Shown: positions 18,542 to 27,447 of the stretch, one piece after another
How the letters are laid out: every line of letters starts with the position of its first letter
Position numbering within the stretch: position 1 is the first letter of the stretch
Source of the DNA: an uncultured Carboxylicivirga sp.
GTDB taxonomy: Bacteria; Bacteroidota; Bacteroidia; Bacteroidales; Marinilabiliaceae
Assembly: GCA_947503525.1 (NCBI GenBank)
Contig: CANNEA010000001.1
Coordinates: 744,001 to 808,000, forward strand
Direction of reading: 5' to 3'
Length of the DNA stretch: 64,000 bases
Notes under the pieces: model-generated
The model's database searches: none
What the model was told of the DNA's origin: nothing
What the model saw: only the letters and a program-made list of their open reading frames with translations
Translations under genes and position numbers: made by a program

Positions 18542-20496
18542 AGAAAAGACGCTTGATTCAGTTTTTAATATTGCTGATGGCAATGCCTGTATTTTCGCAG
18601 AAGTATGAAGTTTTATCGCCCGATGAGAATATAAGGTTAAGTGTCTCAGTGGATAAAGTTATTTCATGGAAGGCTGAGCATAATGGGAATGTGATTATTG
18701 AAAAGGCTGAAGTCGGAATTGATTTTTTGTCATCTGAAGATTATGGTGTTGAGACCAAGGTTAAGAAGCATTTAATTGAAAAGTCCTCATCAATCCTCTA
18801 TCCTGTCATCCCTCATAAAGATTCAGAAATTAAGGATGAGTATGTAGAATTAACGTTGATAGCTAAGAATAAGTCAAAACTCAAATTTCGGGTTTATAAC
18901 GATGGTGTAGCCTATCAGTTTTCTGACAATTATAAAGGCGAACGAAAGATAGTCAACGAACGTTTATCTGTGACCTTTCCTGCGAATACAAAATCATTAT
19001 TTCCAAAGGAAGAGTCTATGTACTCGCACAACGAGCGAACTTATTTAGATTTAAAGCTCGAAGATATTTCATCGGATGATTTTTGTAGTCTGCCTGTATT
19101 ATTTAATACAGGAAAGGCTAAAGTGGTAATGACAGAAACAGCTCTGCATAATTACCCTGGTATGTTTGTCAGAGGTAATAGTAATGAAACAATGGATGTG
19201 AAATTCCCCAATTATGCATTGAAGGTAGAACCCGATCCACAAATGCCAGATCGTAATCAAACCATTGTTGAGGAAGCGAATTATATGACACAGTTATCTG
19301 GAGCATTAAAAACACCATGGAGAGTTTTTGTGATTAGCGACGATGACCGAATTTTGGTAGAAAGTAACCTGAGTTTTCAGTTGGCCAATCCTTTGGCAAT
19401 TAAAGATACAGATTGGATTAAGCCTGGTAAAGTGGCTTGGGATTGGTACAACGCCAATAATATTACGGGTGTTGATTTCCGATCAGGCTTAAATACCGAG
19501 ACTTACAAATACTACATTGATTTTGCATCGGCGAATGGTATTGAATATGTTATTCTGGATGAAGGGTGGACAAAATCAACAACCGAAATTCTTGAGTTTA
19601 ATCCAGAAGTGGATGTGACTGAACTAATTAGATATGGTAAGACAAAAGGGGTTGAGTTAATACTATGGGTACTTTGGAAACCATTGGATGAGAATTTACA
19701 TACCATACTAAAAACCTATAAAGACTGGGGCGTAAAAGGTGTAAAAGTTGATTTTATGCAACGCAACGATCAGTATATGGTTGAATCCTATGAGCGAATT
19801 GCTAAGAAATGTGCCGAGTTTGAGTTATTGGTCGATTTTCATGGTTCTTTTAAACCGTCTGGTCTGCGACGAATGTATCCCAATGTAATCAACTATGAAG
19901 GTGTTAAAGGTAGCGAAAACAATAAGTGGAGTGCGGATGCTTCACCTGAGCATAATGTTACCATCCCTTTTATCCGTATGCTTGCTGGTCCCATGGATTA
20001 TACGCCTGGTGCCATGTCAAACGGACACATGGATAATCATTTAATAAGTTTTGAACGCCCAATGAGTGTTGGGACGCGTGCCCATCAGGTAGCTATGTAT
20101 GTGGTGTACGAAGCCCCTTTACAAATGCTATGTGATTCACCATCGAGATACTACAAAGAACAAGAAACAGTTGATTTTATAGTCCAGATACCAACAATCT
20201 GGGATGAAACAAAAGTATTGCATGGTGTTGTGGGTGATTATATAGCTGTTGCCAGACGAAATGCCGACAGTTGGTATCTTGGTGCAATGACAGACTCTAG
20301 TGCTAGAGAATTGGAAATTGATTTATCCTTTCTGGATGAAGGGCAATATACCATGGTCATTTATAAGGATGGCATCAATGCGCACCGTCTAGCCGAAGAC
20401 TATAGCATCGAAACAATCGAAATTAATAAACAATCTAAGATATCAGCTCAATTAGCTGGTGGTGGTGGATGGTCAGCTATCATTACAAGAAAATAA
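18538..20496 (+). CDS. GH97 glycoside hydrolase, probably retaining alpha-galactosidase type
   Basis: A 652-residue secreted enzyme with the GH97 layout: N-terminal beta-supersandwich (to about residue 290), a (beta/alpha)8 barrel beginning near V-A-W-D-W-Y-N, and a C-terminal beta-sheet domain. The barrel has V-K-V-D-F-M-Q-R-N-D with Asp405 where retaining GH97 enzymes carry their nucleophile, and Y-E-G-V-K-G-S-E with Glu454 in the acid/base region. Inverting alpha-glucosidases of the SusB type lack that Asp. So alpha-galactosidase or a related retaining activity is more likely than alpha-glucosidase. It overlaps the upstream beta-helix gene by four bases. Confidence 0.88.
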   Translation: MKKRRLIQFLILLMAMPVFSQKYEVLSPDENIRLSVSVDKVISWKAEHNGNVIIEKAEVGIDFLSSEDYGVETKVKKHLIEKSSSILYPVIPHKDSEIKDEYVELTLIAKNKSKLKFRVYNDGVAYQFSDNYKGERKIVNERLSVTFPANTKSLFPKEESMYSHNERTYLDLKLEDISSDDFCSLPVLFNTGKAKVVMTETALHNYPGMFVRGNSNETMDVKFPNYALKVEPDPQMPDRNQTIVEEANYMTQLSGALKTPWRVFVISDDDRILVESNLSFQLANPLAIKDTDWIKPGKVAWDWYNANNITGVDFRSGLNTETYKYYIDFASANGIEYVILDEGWTKSTTEILEFNPEVDVTELIRYGKTKGVELILWVLWKPLDENLHTILKTYKDWGVKGVKVDFMQRNDQYMVESYERIAKKCAEFELLVDFHGSFKPSGLRRMYPNVINYEGVKGSENNKWSADASPEHNVTIPFIRMLAGPMDYTPGAMSNGHMDNHLISFERPMSVGTRAHQVAMYVVYEAPLQMLCDSPSRYYKEQETVDFIVQIPTIWDETKVLHGVVGDYIAVARRNADSWYLGAMTDSSARELEIDLSFLDEGQYTMVIYKDGINAHRLAEDYSIETIEINKQSKISAQLAGGGGWSAIITRK

Positions 20497-20546
20497 AGCT
20501 TATTATAAAACGCATTAAAACATATGTAGATATAATCTAGTGTTGA

Positions 20547-20575
20547 TTGGATGTTAATTGATCATTGTATATTTC
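20547..20575 (+). promoter_or_regulatory. possible Bacteroidota-type promoter before GH43 gene
   Basis: TTG at 20547-20549 and TATATTTC at 20568-20575 are separated by 18 bases. This is close to the Bacteroidota consensus TTG-N18-21-TAnnTTTG with one mismatch in the -7 box. It lies 24 bases before the GH43 start in a 103-base gap. In such AT-rich DNA a chance match is quite possible. Confidence 0.3.
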
Positions 20576-20599
20576 TTATCTATTTTATAATTCCAAACT

Positions 20600-22177
20600 A
20601 TGAAAAAAACACTACCAACTGTATTGCTTTTGATCATTATACATATACCAATGCATGGTCAATTGTGGGCGCCTGATTTAGGCAATGGTCAATTTAAGAA
20701 CCCAATTATTTATGCCGATTACTCCGATCCTGATGTCATAAAAGTCGGGGACGACTTTTATATGGTTGCCTCAAGTTTCAATTGTATGCCTGGTATTCCA
20801 ATTTTGCATTCAAAAGACTTAGTAAACTGGGAAATTATTAACCATGTGTATCAGAAGCTACCATTGGAGAAGTACGATAAAGTAGCTCATGGTCAAGGAT
20901 GCTGGGCGCCGTCAATTCGTTATCACAAAGGAAAATTCTATGTGTATTTCTGTACGCCATATGATGGCTTGTTTATGGCAACAACAGAAGATCCATTATC
21001 GGAGTGGGAACTTAATCATCTTGTAAAAACAGAAATGTGGGAAGATCCTTGTCCGCTCTGGGACGATGATGGTAATGCCTACTTGGTTCGAAGTAAATTA
21101 TGTGGAAACGTTCTTATTCTGCATAAAATGAGTCAGGATGGAAAGTCATTGTTAGACAATGGGCAATTGATATATCGGGATGTTGAGAATGACCCAACAA
21201 TTGAAGGTCCAAAATTCTTAAAAAAGAATGGTTACTATTATATTTTGGCACCAGCTGGTGGCGTTGGACCTGGTTGGCAAACCGTACTTAGATCGAAAAA
21301 TATTTACGGACCATACGAAAGAAAGACGGTTTTGCATCAGGGAAATACGGAGGTTAATGGACCGCATCAGGGTGGATTGGTGGATCTAGAGTCCGGTGAA
21401 TCCTGGTTTGCTCATTTCCAGGAATTAAAACCTAATGGACGTATCGTTCATCTTAATAAAGTAGAGTGGATTGATGATTGGCCAATGATGGGTAAAGACC
21501 TTAATGACGATGGTATTGGTGAGCCTTTAATGCAATACCATATGCCTGATATAGGTAAAAAACATCCGGTAAAAATTCCTCAGACATCTGATGAATTTGA
21601 TGGTGGTAAATTCGGACTTCAATGGCAATGGCATGCTAATCCCAAAGCAGAGTGGTATTCGCTTTCTCAGAATGCCGGAAGCTTAAGGTTACACGCAGTT
21701 CAGAATCTCACTAAAGAAGCAAATTTATGGTATGTACCTAACTTGTTATTGCAAAAGTTTCCGGGCCCTCAATTTTCGGCAACAACAAAAGTAAATTTTA
21801 AAGGTGATTTAATTGGCGATAAATGTGGCTTAGTAGTAATGGGGAAAAAATGGACTGCATTAAGTATCATAAAAAAAGCTGAAGGCTTGAAGCTGCAAAT
21901 GTTGCAAGGGGATAATAACAAATGTGATGGCATTGCTCGAGTAGCAGAAGAAACAGATGTATTAGGAGAATTTGTTTATCTCAGAGTTAAAATAGGTGAA
22001 GATTTTAGGGGTAAATACGAATATAGTTTTGATAATAAAACCTTTATTGAAATTGGAGAAGAATTTAGAGCCAAAGAAGGTGTTTGGATAGGGGCAAAGG
22101 TTGGATTATTTTGCGTTAACCCCAATATGACAACAAGTAAAGCTTATGCCGATTTTGATTGGTTTAGAGTAGAGTAA
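20600..22177 (+). CDS. GH43 family glycosidase (beta-xylosidase/arabinofuranosidase-like)
   Basis: A 525-residue secreted enzyme. The five-bladed propeller carries the three GH43 acids: Y-S-D-P-D with Asp43 as base, M-W-E-D-P-C with Asp149 as pKa modulator, and I-E-G-P-K-F with Glu202 as acid. After residue about 330 comes the concanavalin-like C-terminal domain found in the xylosidase-type GH43 subfamilies (F-G-L-Q-W-Q-W-H-A-N, then F-D-W-F-R-V at the end). It removes terminal beta-D-xylose or alpha-L-arabinose type residues, so the target glycan probably has such side chains. The start is supported by a clean signal peptide. Confidence 0.92.
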   Translation: MKKTLPTVLLLIIIHIPMHGQLWAPDLGNGQFKNPIIYADYSDPDVIKVGDDFYMVASSFNCMPGIPILHSKDLVNWEIINHVYQKLPLEKYDKVAHGQGCWAPSIRYHKGKFYVYFCTPYDGLFMATTEDPLSEWELNHLVKTEMWEDPCPLWDDDGNAYLVRSKLCGNVLILHKMSQDGKSLLDNGQLIYRDVENDPTIEGPKFLKKNGYYYILAPAGGVGPGWQTVLRSKNIYGPYERKTVLHQGNTEVNGPHQGGLVDLESGESWFAHFQELKPNGRIVHLNKVEWIDDWPMMGKDLNDDGIGEPLMQYHMPDIGKKHPVKIPQTSDEFDGGKFGLQWQWHANPKAEWYSLSQNAGSLRLHAVQNLTKEANLWYVPNLLLQKFPGPQFSATTKVNFKGDLIGDKCGLVVMGKKWTALSIIKKAEGLKLQMLQGDNNKCDGIARVAEETDVLGEFVYLRVKIGEDFRGKYEYSFDNKTFIEIGEEFRAKEGVWIGAKVGLFCVNPNMTTSKAYADFDWFRVE

Positions 22178-22207
22178 TATTTAATGGTTTCATCAGATTA
22201 ATGGCGT

Positions 22208-23131
22208 ATGAATAAAGATAAGATATTAAATATCGTATTAGGACTTATTATTCTTGTTTTAATTATTCAAATAAAGCGCTATGATACCTTGGGTTTTTCA
22301 TCAGGAAGTGTCTTTAATATATTTAAATCTTCATTAGAAAAGGAAGTCAAACTTGGCGATCGTACATTTAAGGTAGGTAGTCATCAATCCTGGGTGTCAT
22401 TAACCGTGGCCGAAAGTAAACGTCTTATTGCAATAGGATTAAGCGAATATCCTCCTGTTAAAGAATGTATGAAAAATGGAAAGTTAATTTTAACCAAGGG
22501 AACCACAAATACCTATGTAGCGGAGGAACTTCTACACGATTCTTTAACACGTGGCGAATATGTACTTGGTTATATCAGTCCTGCAAAATCATTAAAGAAA
22601 TTGGATAAAAGTATCAAGAGGAAAGAGTTGGTATTTGTTGATGGGGAGCTAATGGATGTGGATTATTCCGAGATATTACCCACAATGCGGGAAGGTGATA
22701 TTGTGATAAAAGGCGCCAATATTATCAATCATCAATCAGGACAAGCAGCTGTAATGATTGGAAGTGCAACTGGCGGAACTGTAGGTAAAGTATATCCTAT
22801 AGTTCAAGAAAAGAAACTTCGTTTAATTATCCCTGTAGGTTTGGAGAAGGAATCGTCACAGAATATCGATCTGCTAGGTGAATATAGCAAAATTAAACAC
22901 GAGCGCTTGGGGAAGAAGACACCTTGGCTATGGAGTATCAAAGGTGAATTGTTCACTGAAATAGAAGCTATAAAACAGTTTGCGGATGTAGAAGTTGTTC
23001 ATTATGGTTCGGGAGGAATTGGTGGTGCCGAAGGAGCCGTGTCATTGCTTCTGCGTGGAAGTGAGGTGGAAGTTGCTAAGGCTTTAGATCTTGTTGAAGG
23101 CATTCAAGGTGAACCGTCATTTATGAAATAA
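22208..23131 (+). CDS. conserved hypothetical membrane-anchored protein
   Basis: A 307-residue protein whose only hydrophobic stretch is N-terminal (I-L-N-I-V-L-G-L-I-I-L-V-L-I-I), with no cleavage site, so it is probably anchored in the inner membrane. The soluble part is alpha/beta in character with glycine-rich turns (K-G-T-T-N-T-Y-V-A-E-E, I-G-S-A-T-G-G-T-V-G-K, H-Y-G-S-G-G-I-G-G-A-E-G). I do not recognise the family and no catalytic motif is obvious. The glycine-rich loops might bind a phosphate or nucleotide, which is speculation. It is the odd one out among the exported enzymes, 30 bases after the GH43 gene, and is followed by a strong hairpin. Confidence 0.75.
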   Translation: MNKDKILNIVLGLIILVLIIQIKRYDTLGFSSGSVFNIFKSSLEKEVKLGDRTFKVGSHQSWVSLTVAESKRLIAIGLSEYPPVKECMKNGKLILTKGTTNTYVAEELLHDSLTRGEYVLGYISPAKSLKKLDKSIKRKELVFVDGELMDVDYSEILPTMREGDIVIKGANIINHQSGQAAVMIGSATGGTVGKVYPIVQEKKLRLIIPVGLEKESSQNIDLLGEYSKIKHERLGKKTPWLWSIKGELFTEIEAIKQFADVEVVHYGSGGIGGAEGAVSLLLRGSEVEVAKALDLVEGIQGEPSFMK

Positions 23132-23132
23132 G

Positions 23133-23174
23133 AAGTTTACCATACTTCACCTAAAAATGAAGTATGGTAAACTT
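23133..23174. terminator. 17-bp perfect inverted repeat after 22208 gene
   Basis: Arms at 23133-23149 and 23158-23174 pair perfectly over 17 bases (core GTTTACCATACTTCA) around an 8-base loop. It begins one base after the stop codon of the membrane protein. There is no T tract on the plus strand, so it may be an RNA-stabilising or processing hairpin or a factor-dependent terminator. The rest of the gap to 23400 shows no other feature I can name. Confidence 0.6.
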
Positions 23175-23400
23175 AATAATGCTGATTAATTATGCTTAAA
23201 GAATTGATGCATTTTTGTAAAATCAGTGCGCGCTTGCTTTAATTTTGCTAATCCATGCACCATTCGTGCTAATTATGGAGTCGATTATTTGCTATCCTTG
23301 TATAGAACTGTATTTGGGTTAATCTATTTAAAACAGTGACGACACAAGATGCAGTTTTATCACGCTTAAGTTGATTAAAATGTAATCGGTAATCCATCTT

Positions 23401-25935
23401 ATGAAAAAAAAACTTCTAATTTCTAAGTTAAATATAGCTCTCATTGTTTTTGCTACAAGTCTGTATCTAGCCGCATGTAATCAAAATCAAAACCAATCTC
23501 AGAGTCAGTTAAAACTTTTGTATGATGCTCCGGCTGAAAATTGGAATGCAGCATTACCAATTGGCAATGGAAGAATTGGAGCCATGGTATATGGCATTCC
23601 TGAAAAGGAAAATATACAACTTAATGAAGCTACTCTTTGGGCAGGTGGTCCTCATCGTAACGATAATCCGGATGCAAAGGGGATATTGAGCGAAATCAGA
23701 GAACTTTTGTTCAAAGGAAACTATGAGGAGGCGCATAAGATGGCCAACAATAGCATAATTTCTAAAATATCGCACGGAATGCCATATGAAACGCTTGGTA
23801 ACCTCCGATTAGATTTTGCCGGCCATAATAATTATTCAAACTATTACAGAGAGCTGGATATTCAAAAAGCAATTACAAAATCTTCTTATACTGTTGATGG
23901 TGTTAGCTTTCAGCGTGAGGTGTTTACTTCATTTGTTGATCAGGTTCTTGTAATTAAGCTCACTGCCAGCGAAAAGGGCAAAATTAGTTTTACAGCTTCT
24001 ATGGATCGGCCTGAGCCGGCCATTGTAAAAGTTTTTACCGAAGATAATAATCAGTTGGTAATGACAGGTAAGAGTGCAGATAGTAGGAATAAACGTTTTC
24101 CAGAAAGTACTCCGCCGATAGAAGGAAAAATTAAGTTTGAGTCGAGGGTAAAAGTTATTCTGGATGGAGGAGTACTGTCGTCAACCGATAATACATTGGC
24201 AGTTACCGATGCCAATAGTGTAACGCTTTATGTTTCCATGGCGACTAACTTCGTCAACTACCAGGATGTAAGTGCGGATGAAAATAAGCGGGTTAAAGAA
24301 TATCTTGCTTTAGCTGAAGAAAAAGAATACAAGCAACTCGTTATAGATCATTCTACTTATTATCAAAATCTGTTTAATCGTGTATCATTGGATCTGGGAC
24401 AAACGGATTCTATACAAAATTCAACTGATGTTCGTATTAAGGAATTCAGTCAAGGTAACGATCCGGCATTAGCGGCTTTATATTTTCAGTATGGACGTTA
24501 TCTGTTAATCTGTTCATCTCAGCCGGGCGGACAAGTTTCTAACCTGCAAGGTATCTGGTGTAAGGATTTGGTTCCACCATGGAAAAGCGCCTACACGATT
24601 AACATTAATACAGAAATGAATTATTGGCCTGCCGAGCCAACCAATCTAAGTGAAATGCACGAGCCATTGATTGATATGGTTAAGGAACTTTCGGTGGCTG
24701 GTCAACAAACTGCTCGTGATATGTACGGTGCTGAAGGTTGGGTAACACATCATAATACTGATCTATGGCGTATCTGTGGACCTGTTGATGGAGCTACATG
24801 GGGAATGTGGCCAAGTGGTGGAATTTGGTTGAGTCAGCACCTATGGGAAAGATATTTATACAATGGGGATATAAAGTACTTAAGAGAGGTTTATCCTGCC
24901 ATGAAAGGGGCTTCAGAGTTTTGCCTGAGCTTTCTAACTCCTGAACCAGAAAATGGTTGGTTAATTTTTGCTCCATCTACTTCGCCAGAAAATAGACCTG
25001 CTCACCATAAGCGTATGGTTAACATAGCGTATGCGGCAACAATGGATAATCAATTGGTGCTCGACATGTTAAGTAAGACGGCTGAAGCAGCTAAATTACT
25101 CGATAAAGATGCCAGTTTAGTAAAAGAAATAGAAGAGACAATTTCGCGATTGGCTCCCAACCAAATTGGTCAGCACGGTCAATTACAAGAGTGGATTCAC
25201 GATTGGGATGATCCAGAGGACAAGCATCGACATATATCACATTTATATGCGCTGCATCCATCTAATCAAATTTCACCTTATAGAACACCGATACTTGCTG
25301 AAGCGGCCAGAAACGTTTTGGTTTATAGAGGCGATCCTTCAACAGGTTGGTCTATGAACTGGAAAATAAATCAATGGGCGCGTTTATTGGATGGTAATCA
25401 TGCCTACAAATTAATGGGTGATCAAATAAAATTGGTTGGTCGTCCAGATTCTCCTAAGGGTGGTGGTACTTACGCTAATATGCTGGATGCACATCCTCCT
25501 TTTCAGATCGACGGTAATTTTGGTTTTACCTCTGGTTTAACCGAGATGTTGATGCAAAGCCATGATGGTGCTATTCATCTATTGCCTGCTATGCCTGATG
25601 TATGGAAAAATGGTCAGGTAAAAGGACTTAGAGCACGTGGCGGTTTTGAAATTGAACTGTTGGAATGGAAAGATGGAGAGATTGTAAAAGCTATTATCAA
25701 ATCAAACATAGGTGGTAACTGTCGAATCAGGACTTATTCTCCAATGCAAGTAGAAGGTGATCTTGTTTTACAAGAAGCGTCTGCAATTAACAGCAACCAT
25801 TTTTATCAAACACCAGAAATTAAAGAAGTATTGATATCGGAAAAAGCACAGTTAAAAGGGCTGAATCTGCCAGACGTGTTTGAATATGATGTGGAGACTA
25901 AAGAAGGCCAACGAATAACATTGCTTAAGAAGTGA
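23401..25935 (+). CDS. GH95 family alpha-L-fucosidase/alpha-L-galactosidase
   Basis: An 844-residue lipoprotein (Y-L-A-A-C lipobox). The mature part starts with W-N-A-A-L-P-I-G-N-G-R-I-G-A-M, then I-Q-L-N-E-A-T-L-W-A-G-G-P, the N-terminal signature of GH95. In the helical barrel, I-N-T-E-M-N-Y-W-P, S-T-S-P-E-N (Glu530, probable acid) and Q-I-D-G-N-F-G (Asp704, probable base) match the inverting catalytic set of the family. It releases terminal alpha-L-fucose or alpha-L-galactose, so the target glycan probably bears one of these. It begins after a hairpin-bounded gap of about 270 bases, which may hold a promoter. Confidence 0.93.
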   Translation: MKKKLLISKLNIALIVFATSLYLAACNQNQNQSQSQLKLLYDAPAENWNAALPIGNGRIGAMVYGIPEKENIQLNEATLWAGGPHRNDNPDAKGILSEIRELLFKGNYEEAHKMANNSIISKISHGMPYETLGNLRLDFAGHNNYSNYYRELDIQKAITKSSYTVDGVSFQREVFTSFVDQVLVIKLTASEKGKISFTASMDRPEPAIVKVFTEDNNQLVMTGKSADSRNKRFPESTPPIEGKIKFESRVKVILDGGVLSSTDNTLAVTDANSVTLYVSMATNFVNYQDVSADENKRVKEYLALAEEKEYKQLVIDHSTYYQNLFNRVSLDLGQTDSIQNSTDVRIKEFSQGNDPALAALYFQYGRYLLICSSQPGGQVSNLQGIWCKDLVPPWKSAYTININTEMNYWPAEPTNLSEMHEPLIDMVKELSVAGQQTARDMYGAEGWVTHHNTDLWRICGPVDGATWGMWPSGGIWLSQHLWERYLYNGDIKYLREVYPAMKGASEFCLSFLTPEPENGWLIFAPSTSPENRPAHHKRMVNIAYAATMDNQLVLDMLSKTAEAAKLLDKDASLVKEIEETISRLAPNQIGQHGQLQEWIHDWDDPEDKHRHISHLYALHPSNQISPYRTPILAEAARNVLVYRGDPSTGWSMNWKINQWARLLDGNHAYKLMGDQIKLVGRPDSPKGGGTYANMLDAHPPFQIDGNFGFTSGLTEMLMQSHDGAIHLLPAMPDVWKNGQVKGLRARGGFEIELLEWKDGEIVKAIIKSNIGGNCRIRTYSPMQVEGDLVLQEASAINSNHFYQTPEIKEVLISEKAQLKGLNLPDVFEYDVETKEGQRITLLKK

Positions 25936-25943
25936 AAAATCAT

Positions 25944-27437
25944 ATGAAAGACATTAGTAGATTTTGTAAGCTGATATTCTTTGTAGCTGGAATGTTTGTT
26001 GCTGTTTCGTGTGCTGAAAAAGTAAAAATATATCAGGCTCCCGAAGGAATTGAGTTATCCAACGCTTTTGTAGTAAAAGTAGAAGGGAGTGCCGTTCCTG
26101 TTTATAAAACAAAGATTCCACCAGCCGAACCAATTCCTCGTTTGAATCATTCGAGAAGTGTTTTCGGATTTGCTTCCATTGCTTCATTTGATATGAATGA
26201 ACAGGTAAGTGTTACCATAGATTACCCTGAACTTGTAGAGGAAGTTAAAATATTACCTACTTCTTATGGTATTCAGCCTAAGGTGGAGGGAAATAAGATA
26301 ATTTTCACCCTTGATAATCCTGGACATATAACAGTAGAAGTAAATGGTGATTGGCACGAATCATTGCACATACTAGCCAACCCTTTCGAAAAGGATGTGC
26401 CTAAACCTGACGATGCTGGTGTGATTTATTTTGGTCCCGGAGTTCATGAATTGACCAAATTAGTAGTTGAAGATAATACCACCGTTTACATTGCTGGTGG
26501 CGCCTATATAAAATGTGGAATGAACCCGGATCAGGAAAAAATGGAAGTACGTGGGAAACAACAAAATCCACCATCTTTCTTTTTAAATGGTAATAATATT
26601 ACACTACGAGGACGAGGAATTATTGACCAATCTGCTATTCCTAGATCTAAAAGACGTTATACCATCTTTTCACGCAACTCACATAATCTTCATATAGAAG
26701 GTGTAACGATTTTTGATCCAAGTAGATGGACCATTCCTATTCAAAGTTGTGATAGTGTTCATGTAGATAATATTAAGATCATTGGTTGGAGAGGAAATTC
26801 TGATGGAGTTGATATTTCAAACAGTCGTGAAGTGTTGGTTGAAAACTGTTTTATGCGAACATTGGATGATGCTGTAGTGGTTAAATCATTTGATGGCTTA
26901 GGAGAAGTTAAAAATATTCATGCTCGTAAATGTGTAATATGGAATGAATTGGCACATTCCTTAAGTATTGGTGCCGAAATACACGAAAATGTAAGTGATG
27001 TTCTTTTCGAAGACTGTGATGTTATTCATGATGTAGGACGTGAAACAGCATTGCGTGTGTACCATTGTGATGATGCAATTATCAGCAATGTCACCTTCGA
27101 AAATATCCGAATTGAGGAAGCTCGTCGATTAATTTCCTGCTGGATAGGCAAAACCCGTTGGACGGAATCCGAAGAGCGTGGTAATATCAGAAATATCTTG
27201 TTTAAAGATATTGTAGCTACTTCTGCACCTATTGATACTACATTAACGGGTTTTCAGGATGGAACAGATTGGAAACCATATATCATCAGAAATCATGCAA
27301 GTATGAATCTTGTTGGCTTTGATGAGGATCATTGTATTAAGGGTGTAAGCTTCGATAATGTGATTCTGGATGGAAAGAAGATGAGTGCTGAGAATATCAC
27401 GGTTAATGAGTTTGTAACGAATATTGAGTTTAAGTAA
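25944..27437 (+). CDS. GH28-like beta-helix glycosidase lipoprotein
   Basis: A 497-residue lipoprotein (V-A-V-S-C) from the ATG at 25944; a GTG twelve bases upstream overlaps the GH95 stop but is a poorer start. An N-terminal beta-domain (to about 150) precedes a right-handed helix. N-S-D-G-V-D (Asp287) and L-D-D-A-V-V-V-K-S (Asp308 and Asp309) correspond to the N-T-D and D-D catalytic motifs of GH28. The usual G-H-G is replaced by A-H-S-L-S-I-G, and the R-I-K motif is not obvious. It probably hydrolyses a glycosidic bond, but polygalacturonase activity should not be assumed. Confidence 0.8.
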   Translation: MKDISRFCKLIFFVAGMFVAVSCAEKVKIYQAPEGIELSNAFVVKVEGSAVPVYKTKIPPAEPIPRLNHSRSVFGFASIASFDMNEQVSVTIDYPELVEEVKILPTSYGIQPKVEGNKIIFTLDNPGHITVEVNGDWHESLHILANPFEKDVPKPDDAGVIYFGPGVHELTKLVVEDNTTVYIAGGAYIKCGMNPDQEKMEVRGKQQNPPSFFLNGNNITLRGRGIIDQSAIPRSKRRYTIFSRNSHNLHIEGVTIFDPSRWTIPIQSCDSVHVDNIKIIGWRGNSDGVDISNSREVLVENCFMRTLDDAVVVKSFDGLGEVKNIHARKCVIWNELAHSLSIGAEIHENVSDVLFEDCDVIHDVGRETALRVYHCDDAIISNVTFENIRIEEARRLISCWIGKTRWTESEERGNIRNILFKDIVATSAPIDTTLTGFQDGTDWKPYIIRNHASMNLVGFDEDHCIKGVSFDNVILDGKKMSAENITVNEFVTNIEFK

Positions 27438-27447
27438 AAATATTGAA

